Shown here: positions 19,335-27,335 of the stretch, piece after piece
How the letters are laid out: each line of letters starts with the position of its first letter
Position numbering within the stretch: position 1 is the stretch's first letter
Assembly (NCBI RefSeq): GCF_020281205.1
Contig: NZ_JACXZC010000025.1
Coordinates: 1-50,826, forward strand
DNA length: 50,826 bases
Reading direction: 5' to 3'
From: Empedobacter stercoris
GTDB lineage: Bacteria; Bacteroidota; Bacteroidia; Flavobacteriales; Weeksellaceae
Notes under the pieces: model-generated
Databases searched by the model: none
The model's input: the letters and a program-made list of their open reading frames with translations, nothing else
Told to the model about the DNA's origin: nothing
Position numbers and translations under genes: made by a program

Positions 19335-20126
19335 ATGTTTATAAATCGATACCCTCAACGCATTGTTTGCTTAACAGAAGAAGGAACCGAAATTTTGTAT
19401 ACTATTAACGAACAACATCGTTTGGTGGGTATTAGCGGCTTTACTTATCGACCACCACAAGCACGAAAAGAAAAACCAAAAGTTTCAACTTTTTTAGATG
19501 CAAAATTTGAAGAAATTATTGAACTTAAGCCTGATTTAGTTATTGGATATTCAGATTTACAAGCAGATATTGCTGCTGAATTAATTCGAAGAGGAATTAA
19601 TGTTTTAATTTTTAACCACCGAACAGTTGAAGAAATTTTAAATATGATTCTTCAATTTACTTCATTAATTGGTTGTCAAGACAAAGGAATAAAATTAGTT
19701 GAATCGTATGAAAAACGAATCGAAACAATAAAAAAACAAGCTTCTCTTCTTCCCTATCAACCAACTGTTTTCTTCGAAGAATGGGACGAGCCAATTATTT
19801 CTGGAAGTGCTTGGGTAAATGATTTGATAGAAATTGCTGGTGGAAAATTAGCTTTTCCTGAACTTAAAAATAAAGCTTTAGCAAAGGATCGAATCTTATT
19901 GAATAAACAAGTGATTGAACGAAATCCTGAAATTATTATTGGTTCTTGGTGTGGTAAGATGTTTAAACCCGAAAAAGTAGAACAACGAATAGATTTCGAA
20001 AAAATAAAAGCTGTGCAGAATAATCATTTATATGAAATAAAATCTGAGTTGATTTTGCAACCTGGTCCTGCTGCTTTAACAGATGGTTTGGACGAAATTG
20101 TACAGATAATTAACAATTATAAATAA
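19335..20126 (+). CDS. Helical-backbone metal receptor / BtuF-like binding protein without signal peptide
   Basis: 263 residues in the fold of class III periplasmic binding proteins (BtuF/FhuD type): an N-terminal lobe from RIVCLTEEGTEILY through LKPDLVIGYSDLQ, a long backbone helix around residues 100-135, and a C-terminal lobe with FFEEWDEPIISGSAW and ILQPGPAALTDGLDEIV. Family members bind cobalamin or chelated iron for ABC uptake, but this one has no signal peptide or lipobox and no permease or ATPase beside it. A cytosolic role or a different ligand is therefore possible. Likely start ATG at 19335; it forms a convergent pair with the carbonic anhydrase gene, interrupted by the IS. Confidence 0.8.
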   Translation: MFINRYPQRIVCLTEEGTEILYTINEQHRLVGISGFTYRPPQARKEKPKVSTFLDAKFEEIIELKPDLVIGYSDLQADIAAELIRRGINVLIFNHRTVEEILNMILQFTSLIGCQDKGIKLVESYEKRIETIKKQASLLPYQPTVFFEEWDEPIISGSAWVNDLIEIAGGKLAFPELKNKALAKDRILLNKQVIERNPEIIIGSWCGKMFKPEKVEQRIDFEKIKAVQNNHLYEIKSELILQPGPAALTDGLDEIVQIINNYK

Positions 20127-20335
20127 AAAATTCTGCTAATAGCGTGATTTTAATTATTGCATTACATTAGAAAATCATCAAAATAGGAAAATAGACATAT
20201 CACCACGTAGCACTAATTTTTCACAGAACTATAACTAATAAAGATTTTCAAACTTTTATTTATCGAACTGAAAATCAACTCACTTATCTTTACCAACAAT
20301 CTAATTAAAATAGAAAAAGTAGCCCGATAAAGTAC
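20127..20335. other. Intergenic stretch left of the insertion sequence
   Basis: About 210 AT-rich bases with no recognisable gene. Near its end lie AAAAAGTAG (20314-20322) and TAAAG (20328-20332), which pair with or repeat sequences on the far side of the IS. Confidence 0.45.
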
Positions 20336-20337
20336 AC

Positions 20338-20369
20338 TGCCCCCAAAAAGTTAGACACTTTTGGGGGCA
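20338..20369 (+). terminator. Hairpin at the left end of the IS
   Basis: A perfect 11-bp stem TGCCCCCAAAA (20338-20348) and TTTTGGGGGCA (20359-20369), followed by a short T run directly before the OrfA ATG at 20375. The left arm is the terminal inverted repeat itself. It could stop or occlude transcription entering from outside; this is an inference by analogy with other insertion sequences. Confidence 0.55.
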
Positions 20370-20374
20370 TTTTT

Positions 20375-20911
20375 ATGGCAAGAAAAGTAAAATATGATGT
20401 AACATACAAGTTGCGATGTGTCAAAGAAGTTTTAGAAAAACATCATTCAGTTCATTCTATATCACATCAAGAAGGTATTTCAGAAAGTTTATTGCGTAAG
20501 TGGATTACTGATTATCATAATCAAGGAGCTTTAGGTTTAGAACCTAAGAAAAACCAAACGTATAGCGTTGAATTTAAGTTGAAAGTTATTAAGGCTATAA
20601 CTAGTCAATATCTTAGTTTACATGAAGCCAGAGTTAAATTTAATATTCCAAGTGAATCGGTTATTATAAAATGGCAAAAAGATTTTGCTACCTTTGGAAT
20701 AGACGGATTAAAACCCAAACCAAAAGGCCGTCCCAAGACTATGAGCACATCTAAAGGTAGACCTAAAAAATCGAAACAACCGTTAACAAGAGAAGAAGAA
20801 CTATTGTTAGAGATTGAACGTTTACGTTGTGAAGTTGCACTCTTAAAAAAGTTCAATGCCTTAATTCAAGCCGAGGAAGAAAAACAAAAGAAACTTGGAC
20901 GCAAGCCATAA
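20375..20911 (+). CDS. IS3-family transposase OrfA (DNA-binding subunit)
   Basis: 178 residues. Two helix-turn-helix units (about 5-55 and 62-110: SVHSISHQEGISESLLRKW and LSLHEARVKFN), a basic linker with repeated GRPK, and a C-terminal leucine-zipper-like helix (LLLEIERLRCEVALLKKF). The zipper contains codons ttA AAA AAG at 20845-20851, a consensus -1 frameshift heptamer. The frame entered there is open into OrfB, so ribosomes can make an OrfAB fusion transposase. Confidence 0.9.
   Translation: MARKVKYDVTYKLRCVKEVLEKHHSVHSISHQEGISESLLRKWITDYHNQGALGLEPKKNQTYSVEFKLKVIKAITSQYLSLHEARVKFNIPSESVIIKWQKDFATFGIDGLKPKPKGRPKTMSTSKGRPKKSKQPLTREEELLLEIERLRCEVALLKKFNALIQAEEEKQKKLGRKP
20845..20851 (+). 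promoter_or_regulatory. Programmed -1 frameshift heptamer A AAA AAG
   Basis: In the OrfA frame the codons are TTA AAA AAG; slipping back one base enters the OrfB frame. That frame has no stop from 20848 through the OrfB ATG at 20962 and reads through INELRPEFNLNLLLD, a typical OrfB lead-in. Confidence 0.8.
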
Positions 20912-20961
20912 ATGAATTAAGGCCAGAATTCAATCTAAATTTACTTTTAGATTGTACACAT

Positions 20962-21741
20962 ATGGCTAGAAGTAGCTTTTACTATCACAATTTGCGTAGT
21001 AAAACAGATAAATACCAGGAATTAAAACTTAAAATAAAATCCATTTATCATAAGCATAAAGGGCGATATGGCTATCGACGAATTACCGATGAATTAAGAA
21101 AATCAGGAACTATCATCAATCATAAAACTGTTCTTAAACTGATGAATAGCTTAGGATTAAAGAGTTTGATTCGAAGAAAAAAATACAAATCTTACAAAGG
21201 AGAACAAGGAAAGATTGCACCAAACATCTTGCAAAGAGCATTTAAGGCTGATAAACCCAACCAAAAATGGGTAACAGATGTTACCGAGTTTAAAGTAAAA
21301 GATAAAAAATTGTATTTATCACCGATAATGGATCTGTACAATCAAGAAATTATCAGCTATGAGTTAAGCGAACGACCTGTTTTTAATCAAGTAACTCTAA
21401 TGCTTAAAAAGGCATTTAAAAAAAATAAAGACACCAAAGATTTGATAATACATTCCGATCAAGGATGGCAATATCAAATGAAACAATATCAGGCTTTATT
21501 AAATGAAAAAGGAATCATACAAAGTATGAGTAGAAAAGGAAATTGCTTAGATAATGCTATTATCGAGAATTTCTTCGGAATACTGAAATCGGAACTATTT
21601 TATTTACAAAAATTTAATTCTATTGAAGAGCTAAAAAAAGAAATAAAACAATACATTTACTATTACAATAACGATAGAATAAAATCGAACTTAAATAAAA
21701 TGAGTCCGATAGAATATCGAACTCATTTTTATAATTATTAA
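20962..21741 (+). CDS. IS3-family transposase OrfB (DDE integrase)
   Basis: 259 residues from the first ATG, but the conserved sequence already begins upstream in the same frame and is normally made as the OrfAB fusion. An HTH_21-type region (KHKGRYGYRRITDELRKSG) precedes the rve integrase core. The DDE triad is visible: WVTDVTEFK (first Asp), IHSDQGWQYQ (second Asp), DNAIIENFFGILKSE (Glu). All catalytic residues are present, so the element may be active. Confidence 0.92.
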   Translation: MARSSFYYHNLRSKTDKYQELKLKIKSIYHKHKGRYGYRRITDELRKSGTIINHKTVLKLMNSLGLKSLIRRKKYKSYKGEQGKIAPNILQRAFKADKPNQKWVTDVTEFKVKDKKLYLSPIMDLYNQEIISYELSERPVFNQVTLMLKKAFKKNKDTKDLIIHSDQGWQYQMKQYQALLNEKGIIQSMSRKGNCLDNAIIENFFGILKSELFYLQKFNSIEELKKEIKQYIYYYNNDRIKSNLNKMSPIEYRTHFYNY

Positions 21742-21800
21742 TTTTTAATCTGTCCAAACTTTTGGGTGCAGTCTAAAGACTACTTTTTTTTGAATTTTTT

Positions 21801-22313
21801 TTATTTATACCAACTACTATACATCAAATAATTATTTGCAATACGTTCAATTTCGCCTTCTTTTAATTCTTTCGGGACATCTTTTACTTTTTTTGCAGGA
21901 ATTCCAGCCCATAACTCACCTTCTTTAACATGTGTACCTTTGGTTAAAATAGCTCCCGCTGCTATCAACGAATTAGACTCTACAATACAATCATCCATCA
22001 CAATTGCTCCCATTCCAATCAAAACATTGTCATGAACAGTACATCCATGCACGATTGCATTATGTCCAATCGAAACATTATTCCCTATAATCGTCGGAGA
22101 TTTTTGATACGTGGCATGTATCGTAGCGTTATCTTGAATATTCACTTTATTACCCATTTTTATAAAATGAACATCTCCACGTACCACAGCAGAAAACCAA
22201 ATTGAGCAATCATCGCCCATTTCTACCTCACCTACAACCACTGCATTATCCGCTAAAAAACAGTTTTTACCGAACTTTGGTGCATGTCCATTTAATTCTT
22301 TAATTATTGCCAT
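21801..22313 (-). CDS. Gamma-class carbonic anhydrase family protein
   Basis: 170 residues of left-handed parallel beta-helix repeats (VVVGEVEMGDDCSIW, VSIGHNAIVHGCTVHDNVLIG), as in YrdA/PaaY. The three expected zinc His are His66 (TIHATY), His84 and His89 (IGHNAIVHG). Family members are trimeric with metal sites between subunits; some hydrate CO2 and others act on CoA thioesters, so the reaction is not certain. Divergent from the Nfu gene. An IS sits 28 bases past its stop. Confidence 0.88.
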   Translation of the reverse strand: MAIIKELNGHAPKFGKNCFLADNAVVVGEVEMGDDCSIWFSAVVRGDVHFIKMGNKVNIQDNATIHATYQKSPTIIGNNVSIGHNAIVHGCTVHDNVLIGMGAIVMDDCIVESNSLIAAGAILTKGTHVKEGELWAGIPAKKVKDVPKELKEGEIERIANNYLMYSSWYK

Positions 22314-22357
22314 AACAAAATCTATAATTCTTATGATAAAGATACATTTTTATAGTG

Positions 22358-22365
22358 TATTTTTG
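22358..22365 (+). promoter_or_regulatory. -7 element upstream of the Nfu gene
   Basis: TATTTTTG matches TAnnTTTG and ends 7 bases before the ATG at 22373, implying a very short leader. It overlaps the alternative GTG at 22355, which is why that start is rejected. Confidence 0.4.
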
Positions 22366-22372
22366 TACTATT

Positions 22373-23254
22373 ATGAGAGTATACGAAGAAATTACACCAA
22401 ATAATAATGTGATGAAGTTTGTTTGTGACGAGACTTTAACACAAGGTGGCGTTGAATTCGATAAAGAATCTACAGCTACCGAATCTCCTTTAGCGCAAGT
22501 TTTATTGACTATACCATTTATTCAAAAAATATTTATCACTGCAAATTTTGTCGCGATAGAAAAAATAGATGCAGTTGATTGGGCTGATGTTACAGAAGAT
22601 TTGAAAGAAATTATCAATGAACATTTAGAAGAAAACGCAATTTTAACGCCGATGAAAAAGGCTCCCATTTCTATTTATGCAGAAATGACGCCAAATCCTG
22701 CGGCAATGAAATTTGTTTCAAATTCTATGTTAGCTCCAGAAATCATCGAAATAAAATCGAAAGAAAAAGCTGCTGGAGTTCCTTTAGCTGTTGCGATTTA
22801 CAAAGAATATCCTTTTGTAGAGGAAGTGTTTATTGTTGATAATTATGTTTCTTTAACGAAAAACGAAACAGAAGATTGGTCGCTTTGGGCAATGGATGTT
22901 CGCTCGTTTATCACAAACTATTTACAAGCTGGAGGTCCTGTTTTTGATGAATTTTATGAATTCAAAACAGAAGCACCAGAGCATATTGTTGTAAAATCTG
23001 CTGAAGAATTTTCTTCTGTTGAACAACAAATCAAAGCTATTTTAGACGAATATGTTCAACCTGCTGTAGCAAATGACGGTGGTAATATCGAATTAATTGA
23101 GTTTGATGAAGAAACACGTACTGCTAAAATGTTGTTACAAGGCGCTTGTTCGGGCTGTCCTTCTTCTACAGCAACACTTAAAAATGGTATCGAAGGAATT
23201 TTAAAACAAATGATGCCTGACGTTGTGGATAACGTTGAAGCTGTAAACGGATAA
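22373..23254 (+). CDS. Nfu-type Fe-S cluster scaffold with duplicated N-domain
   Basis: 293 residues. The Nfu N-terminal domain occurs twice: YEEITPNNNVMKFVCDETL at the start and YAEMTPNPAAMKFVSNSML about 100 residues later. The C-terminal NifU domain has the cluster motif GACSGCPSS (Cys259, Cys262). It is expected to carry and hand over 4Fe-4S clusters in the cytosol. Most bacterial Nfu proteins carry one such N-domain or none. The start at 22373 begins exactly at the conserved domain. Divergent from the carbonic anhydrase gene; followed by a very strong bidirectional terminator. Confidence 0.9.
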   Translation: MRVYEEITPNNNVMKFVCDETLTQGGVEFDKESTATESPLAQVLLTIPFIQKIFITANFVAIEKIDAVDWADVTEDLKEIINEHLEENAILTPMKKAPISIYAEMTPNPAAMKFVSNSMLAPEIIEIKSKEKAAGVPLAVAIYKEYPFVEEVFIVDNYVSLTKNETEDWSLWAMDVRSFITNYLQAGGPVFDEFYEFKTEAPEHIVVKSAEEFSSVEQQIKAILDEYVQPAVANDGGNIELIEFDEETRTAKMLLQGACSGCPSSTATLKNGIEGILKQMMPDVVDNVEAVNG

Positions 23255-23277
23255 AATTAAATATTTTTTAATCTGAA

Positions 23278-23313
23278 ATCAATAAAGCCTTCTGATTAGA
23301 AGGCTTTATTGAT
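23278..23313. terminator. Bidirectional terminator
   Basis: A 16-bp perfect stem ATCAATAAAGCCTTCT/AGAAGGCTTTATTGAT with a GATT loop, between convergent genes. Confidence 0.88.
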
Positions 23314-23324
23314 TTTTCTAAAGT

Positions 23325-24590
23325 TTAATTAGAAAGCGCTTCATAATATTCTCTTTCTATTTGTTCTCTAAAATTTGGATGCGCAATTTCTACCATTGCT
23401 TTTACACGTTGTTTAATATTTTTTCCAAATAAATTTGCTACTCCATATTCTGTTACAACGTAGTTTACTTGAGCTCTTGTTGTTACTACTCCTGCTCCAT
23501 GTTTCAGAAATGGAACAATTTTATTTGCTCCTTTAACTGTTGTTGATGTTAAGGCAATAATTGATTTCCCTCCTTTACTTAAAGAAGATCCATAAATAAA
23601 ATCAACTTGCCCTCCTACACCAGAAAATATTTTTGTTCCGATTGAATCAGCACTTACTTGTCCAGTTACATCAACTTCGATAGCGGAATTAATCGAAACC
23701 ATTCGGTTATTCTGGCTAATTTTGATTGGATCATTTGTAAAAGATGCATCACGCATTTCTATTGCTGGGTTATCATCAATAAAATCATATAACAATTGAG
23801 AACCATGTACCAAAGTTGATACAATTTTCCCTTTCAACAATTTTTTATGTTCACCTGTAATTACACCAGATTTTACTAAAGGAACAATTCCATCTGAAAA
23901 TAACTCAGTATGAATTCCTAAACCTTTATGATTCTTCAAATTATTTAAAACTGCATTTGGAATAGAACCAATCCCTAATTGCAAACAACTTTTATCTTCA
24001 ATCAATTCAGCAATATAACTTCCTATTCTGGCTTCTTCTGTCGTTATATTTCCGTTATCCAAAACATCTAATAATTGATGATGCTCTACTAAATGGGTGA
24101 TTTTTGATATATGAATAATCCCATCACCAAATGTTCTTGGCATATGTTTATTCACTTGCGCAATAACCACACGAGATGTTTCTATGGCTGCTTTAATGTT
24201 CTCGACAGACGTTCCCAAAGAACAAAATCCGTGGGCATCAGGTTCAGAAATCTGAATCAGTACAACATCAATCGTAAGTTCCGTTTTAATCACTTTTGCC
24301 ATTTCACTAAAAGAAATTGGCAAATAAGAACCATTCCCTTCTTTTATGGTGTGACGAACATTGGCTCCTAAAAAAAAAGAATTGACAAAAAAAGAATCTC
24401 TATAAGCAGGATTTGCATATTCTGCTGCACCTGTCGTATAAATATGACAAAACTCTACATCTCTCAATTCATGTGCCCTCTTCGATAATTCTGTCACCAA
24501 AATTGTTGGTGTAGCAGCTGCTGCATGAACGTAAACACGATCACCAGATTTTATTTCTTTCACTGCTTCTGTTGCAGAAGTATATTTCAT
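23325..24590 (-). CDS. Acetyl-CoA hydrolase/transferase family protein (4-hydroxybutyrate CoA-transferase-like)
   Basis: 421 residues from MKYTSATEAV; an upstream in-frame ATG at 24659 precedes the -7 element at 24612-24619 and is rejected. Two CoA-transferase lobes are seen: RVYVHAAAATPTILVTEL, then GLGIHTELFSDGIVPLV and the glycine-rich SGVGGQVDFIYGSSLSKGG. The family moves CoA between acetyl-CoA and carboxylic acids through a Glu thioester. The most similar annotated type I recall is 4-hydroxybutyrate or acetyl-CoA transferase; the acceptor acid is not determined. A single gene. Confidence 0.85.
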   Translation of the reverse strand: MKYTSATEAVKEIKSGDRVYVHAAAATPTILVTELSKRAHELRDVEFCHIYTTGAAEYANPAYRDSFFVNSFFLGANVRHTIKEGNGSYLPISFSEMAKVIKTELTIDVVLIQISEPDAHGFCSLGTSVENIKAAIETSRVVIAQVNKHMPRTFGDGIIHISKITHLVEHHQLLDVLDNGNITTEEARIGSYIAELIEDKSCLQLGIGSIPNAVLNNLKNHKGLGIHTELFSDGIVPLVKSGVITGEHKKLLKGKIVSTLVHGSQLLYDFIDDNPAIEMRDASFTNDPIKISQNNRMVSINSAIEVDVTGQVSADSIGTKIFSGVGGQVDFIYGSSLSKGGKSIIALTSTTVKGANKIVPFLKHGAGVVTTRAQVNYVVTEYGVANLFGKNIKQRVKAMVEIAHPNFREQIEREYYEALSN

Positions 24591-24611
24591 AAGTAGATTT
24601 TTATTATCGTG

Positions 24612-24619
24612 CAAAAGTA
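24612..24619 (-). promoter_or_regulatory. -7 element upstream of the CoA-transferase gene
   Basis: TACTTTTG on the minus strand, 21 bases before the chosen ATG at 24590; it matches TAnnTTTG and fixes the start. Confidence 0.45.
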
Positions 24620-24719
24620 AGCTCTTGTGAGCTTTATAAAAAACGATTTTTTTCAGCAAAATCTAATCAAATTTTATACCTAATCATTAATTATTTAAGA
24701 AAGCAGAAGGTTTATTGAT

Positions 24720-25295
24720 TTATTCATCAAAAAAATCGATAGAACGACGATAATTATATAAAAATAAACGTCTGCGAGCTTCTAAATCATTAACTCGAAT
24801 AGATGAGATATCATCAATCTGAAAATACAATGACCCCTCATCTGTTCCTTCAGAACCGATACATTTCAGCTCAAAATCATCTTCTGTTAAATTTCGGACA
24901 AAGCCTGAAAAACGACTATTGTTGTTAAATTGTAATCGCGAAACGTATTCTGTTTGATTACAAATTTCTCCTAAAATTTGATTCATCCAATTATCTTCGC
25001 TTGTTGCTGAAAATGTCACGGTATTTTCTTCATCCAAATCGGTATGATGCTCCTTCAAATAATTTAAACATTTACAATAATCATCGACATCAATTCGGCT
25101 AATTTTGAAATAAGGTTCAATTAAAATTCCATCTTTTTTACCGAACTTCGAAATATGTTGCATCGTAAAAAATTCATCATTAAAATCTAAAATATAACCT
25201 GCCCAAAAATTATCTCCTTCTGGATCATTGTATATGGCGATAATAGATTGATTTTCTTTCGAATTTTGTAAAATTTTATAAAAATTAGAGTTCAT
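24720..25295 (-). CDS. Unrecognised cytosolic protein
   Basis: 191 residues from MNSNFYKILQ. A longer in-frame ATG at 25373 lies inside the terminator hairpin of the preceding gene and is rejected. It has no signal peptide, membrane helix or Cys motif. The sequence is acidic and aromatic-rich. Two segments look alike: IYNDPEGDNFWAGYILDFND..FTMQHIS near the start and FNNNSRFSGFVRNLTEDDFELKCI later. Both read like small beta-barrel modules of Sm/SH3 form, but this is only a visual impression. I assign no function. Expressed alone, between two terminated units. Confidence 0.6.
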   Translation of the reverse strand: MNSNFYKILQNSKENQSIIAIYNDPEGDNFWAGYILDFNDEFFTMQHISKFGKKDGILIEPYFKISRIDVDDYCKCLNYLKEHHTDLDEENTVTFSATSEDNWMNQILGEICNQTEYVSRLQFNNNSRFSGFVRNLTEDDFELKCIGSEGTDEGSLYFQIDDISSIRVNDLEARRRLFLYNYRRSIDFFDE

Positions 25296-25340
25296 ATTCT
25301 TTTGGTTAAAAACTGAAAATACGAATCTTTTGTACATAAA

Positions 25341-25370
25341 AAAAGGTTCTTGAGAATTCAAGAACCTTTT
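25341..25370 (-). terminator. Terminator after the exported unknown protein gene
   Basis: A 13-bp stem AAAAGGTTCTTGA/TCAAGAACCTTTT with a 4-base loop and a T7 run on the minus strand. Confidence 0.85.
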
Positions 25371-25378
25371 CATTATGA

Positions 25379-26161
25379 TTAATTCGCCTTTCTTAAAATA
25401 ACCGCCTCATAACTTAATGACTGCCAATCTCCTTTTTGCAACTGATCTAATTTTATTTTTTTATAGATATTTTCTTCACCCGCAACTGTCATAGTAAACT
25501 GCGTGCGATCTAAAATATTTTTTTCTGATAAAGAATAATTAATATCAAACTTCTTTTTTGTTGATTTTTCTACTATCGGTTTTAGATATTCGATTGCATT
25601 TTCTGGCGTTTTGAATTGTTCGTTAACAGGAAACTGAACTTCAAAATAACCTTCGTATGTAAAATCAGGTTCAGTAACAATCAAATTATAAGGATCTGCA
25701 AATAAAGCTGGACGTTGTTTTTGATATTCTTTTTCGTTTTTATATTGTCGCTTTTCTTCTTTATAAATTAACGGATACTTTTCTGCAAGAACTGCTAATT
25801 TATCTGCATCATAAGAATATGGAATTCCATCGTGAAAAGTGTTGTATAAAGCTGGATTCACTAACCATTGATCAACAATTTTTTTATCTTTCACCATGTA
25901 GATCATCAGCCCATTCTCTTGCGCTTGAAAAGTTGATGATTGATACCCGTATTCAAGAAGAGGTTTTGCTAACTGAATTGCAGCTGAATTTTCTAACATA
26001 AAGTTAAATTTCTCATAGGCTTTGGATTCATCATTCAAAGGAGCCATTCCATAAACTTTAGTGGAAGCATCTACATTTTGATCATTAATCATTGATGTTA
26101 CTTGAGCTATTGCAACATTAGAAAGAGCAATTGTAGCTGTAAGCAAAATTTGTTTTATCAT
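25379..26161 (-). CDS. Exported protein of unknown function
   Basis: 260 residues starting at MIKQILLTATIALSNVAIAQ, a clear signal peptide cut near residue 20; a longer start at 26197 would bury it. The mature part contains a Lys/Glu/Tyr-rich stretch (EEKRQYKNEKEYQKQRP) and a predicted beta-rich end. I do not recognise the family. It begins 38 bases after the stop of the isoaspartyl peptidase gene on the same strand and shares its terminator, so the two are probably one transcript. Likely periplasmic. Confidence 0.7.
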   Translation of the reverse strand: MIKQILLTATIALSNVAIAQVTSMINDQNVDASTKVYGMAPLNDESKAYEKFNFMLENSAAIQLAKPLLEYGYQSSTFQAQENGLMIYMVKDKKIVDQWLVNPALYNTFHDGIPYSYDADKLAVLAEKYPLIYKEEKRQYKNEKEYQKQRPALFADPYNLIVTEPDFTYEGYFEVQFPVNEQFKTPENAIEYLKPIVEKSTKKKFDINYSLSEKNILDRTQFTMTVAGEENIYKKIKLDQLQKGDWQSLSYEAVILRKAN

Positions 26162-26199
26162 TATTGTTTTTCTTTTAATTATAAAAATGAGTTTCAAAT

Positions 26200-27219
26200 T
26201 TATTGATAAATTTCGATAGTTATCTTACCCGATTGCGTAATACTTCCGCGATACATGCCTGCGGTATTAAAAGGAAAACTTGCTTGACCATTTTTATCTA
26301 AAATAATCATACCTCCATCACCACCTAATTGACCAATTTTTTTGATGACCTTATCTCCTGCTTGTTTGGAAGAAAGTTTTTTATATTCCATTAATGCAGC
26401 CACATCATACGCTGCTACAGCTTTTATAAAATACTCGCCCCAACCTGTACTCGAAATACCAACTTCACTGTTTGCATAGGTTCCAGCACCAATAATTGGA
26501 GAATCTCCAACACGACCAAAACGTTTATTTGTCATACCTCCTGTTGAAGTTCCCGCAGCAATATGACCTTTTTGATCTAATGCAACTGCACCAACAGTTC
26601 CAAACTTTTCGTCAACAAAATTAAATGGTACATAAGCTTGTGTTTTGGCATCATGATCCAATTCCATTTTATCTTTATCTTTTTCGATTACTTTTTGCAA
26701 AGAATTCCAACGCTCTTTTGTTTTGAAATAACTTGGATCAACCAATTCTAAGCCTTGCTTTTGAGCAAATTCTTCTGCTCCTTTTCCAACCATCATCACA
26801 TGTGCAGAATTTCGTAAAACTGTTTTAGCTGCTGTAATAGGATTTTTGATTGTCGTAACTCCAGCCACAGCACCAGCTTGCATTGTATGTCCAAGCATCA
26901 AAGAAGCATCCATTTCATTCTTGCCTTCATGTGTAAAAACCGCTCCTTTTCCTGCATTAAATAATGGCGAATCTTCCATCACTTTTATGGCTTCTATAAC
27001 AGCTTCTTCACTTTCTCCTCCTTTTTTTATAACTTCAAAACCTTTCGTTAAAGATTCTGTTAATGCTTCTCGGTAAGCTTTTTCTTTTTCAGCTGTCATA
27101 TGTTTTTTCAGAATTGTTCCAGCTCCACCATGTATTACTAACACAACTTTGTCTTGTTTTGATTGTGCAGAAACAGAAATTGTCAAAACAGACAAGATTA
27201 AACCAACTATTTTTTTCAT
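26200..27219 (-). CDS. Isoaspartyl peptidase / L-asparaginase (Ntn hydrolase)
   Basis: 339 residues from MKKIVGLILSVLTISVSAQ, a signal peptide, so the enzyme is periplasmic. An N-terminal HGGAGT segment precedes the autoproteolysis point in KFGTVGAVAL, where the Thr becomes the catalytic N-terminal residue of the beta chain. The substrate-binding stretches STGGMTNKRFGRVGDSP and GAGTYANSEVG follow. The family cleaves beta-aspartyl peptides and asparagine. The upstream in-frame ATG at 27237 only adds six residues before the signal. First gene of a two-gene unit. Confidence 0.93.
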   Translation of the reverse strand: MKKIVGLILSVLTISVSAQSKQDKVVLVIHGGAGTILKKHMTAEKEKAYREALTESLTKGFEVIKKGGESEEAVIEAIKVMEDSPLFNAGKGAVFTHEGKNEMDASLMLGHTMQAGAVAGVTTIKNPITAAKTVLRNSAHVMMVGKGAEEFAQKQGLELVDPSYFKTKERWNSLQKVIEKDKDKMELDHDAKTQAYVPFNFVDEKFGTVGAVALDQKGHIAAGTSTGGMTNKRFGRVGDSPIIGAGTYANSEVGISSTGWGEYFIKAVAAYDVAALMEYKKLSSKQAGDKVIKKIGQLGGDGGMIILDKNGQASFPFNTAGMYRGSITQSGKITIEIYQ

Positions 27220-27335
27220 GTGTAAAATTTTATTCAATGCTTAAAAATAAAAAAGTTTACAGAAAATAACTATTTTTAGCATTGATTTTGATACATACAA
27301 AATATCAATAACCATTATTAAGCAATAAGTCACCT

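Larger units (their letters stand above)
20336..21772 (+). mobile_element. IS3-family insertion sequence, IS150-like group
   Basis: An intact element of about 1437 bases. Imperfect inverted ends: ACTGCCCCCAAAAAGTTAG on the left and, on the other strand, ACTGCACCCAAAAGTTTGG on the right. Two consecutive reading frames encode a helix-turn-helix OrfA and a DDE integrase OrfB, linked by a canonical A AAA AAG slippery site. The exact outer bases are uncertain: TAAAG occurs at 20328-20332 and 21774-21778 and could be the target duplication, which would move the ends by 1-3 bases. Length and layout fit the IS150 group. Confidence 0.88.

Noticed and set aside
24591-24659. Longer N-terminus of the CoA-transferase
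   Set aside because: The -7 element at 24612-24619 lies downstream of that start, and family similarity begins at MKYTSATEAV.
25296-25373. Longer N-terminus of the unrecognised protein at 24720-25295
   Set aside because: The start falls inside the 25341-25370 terminator of the preceding gene.
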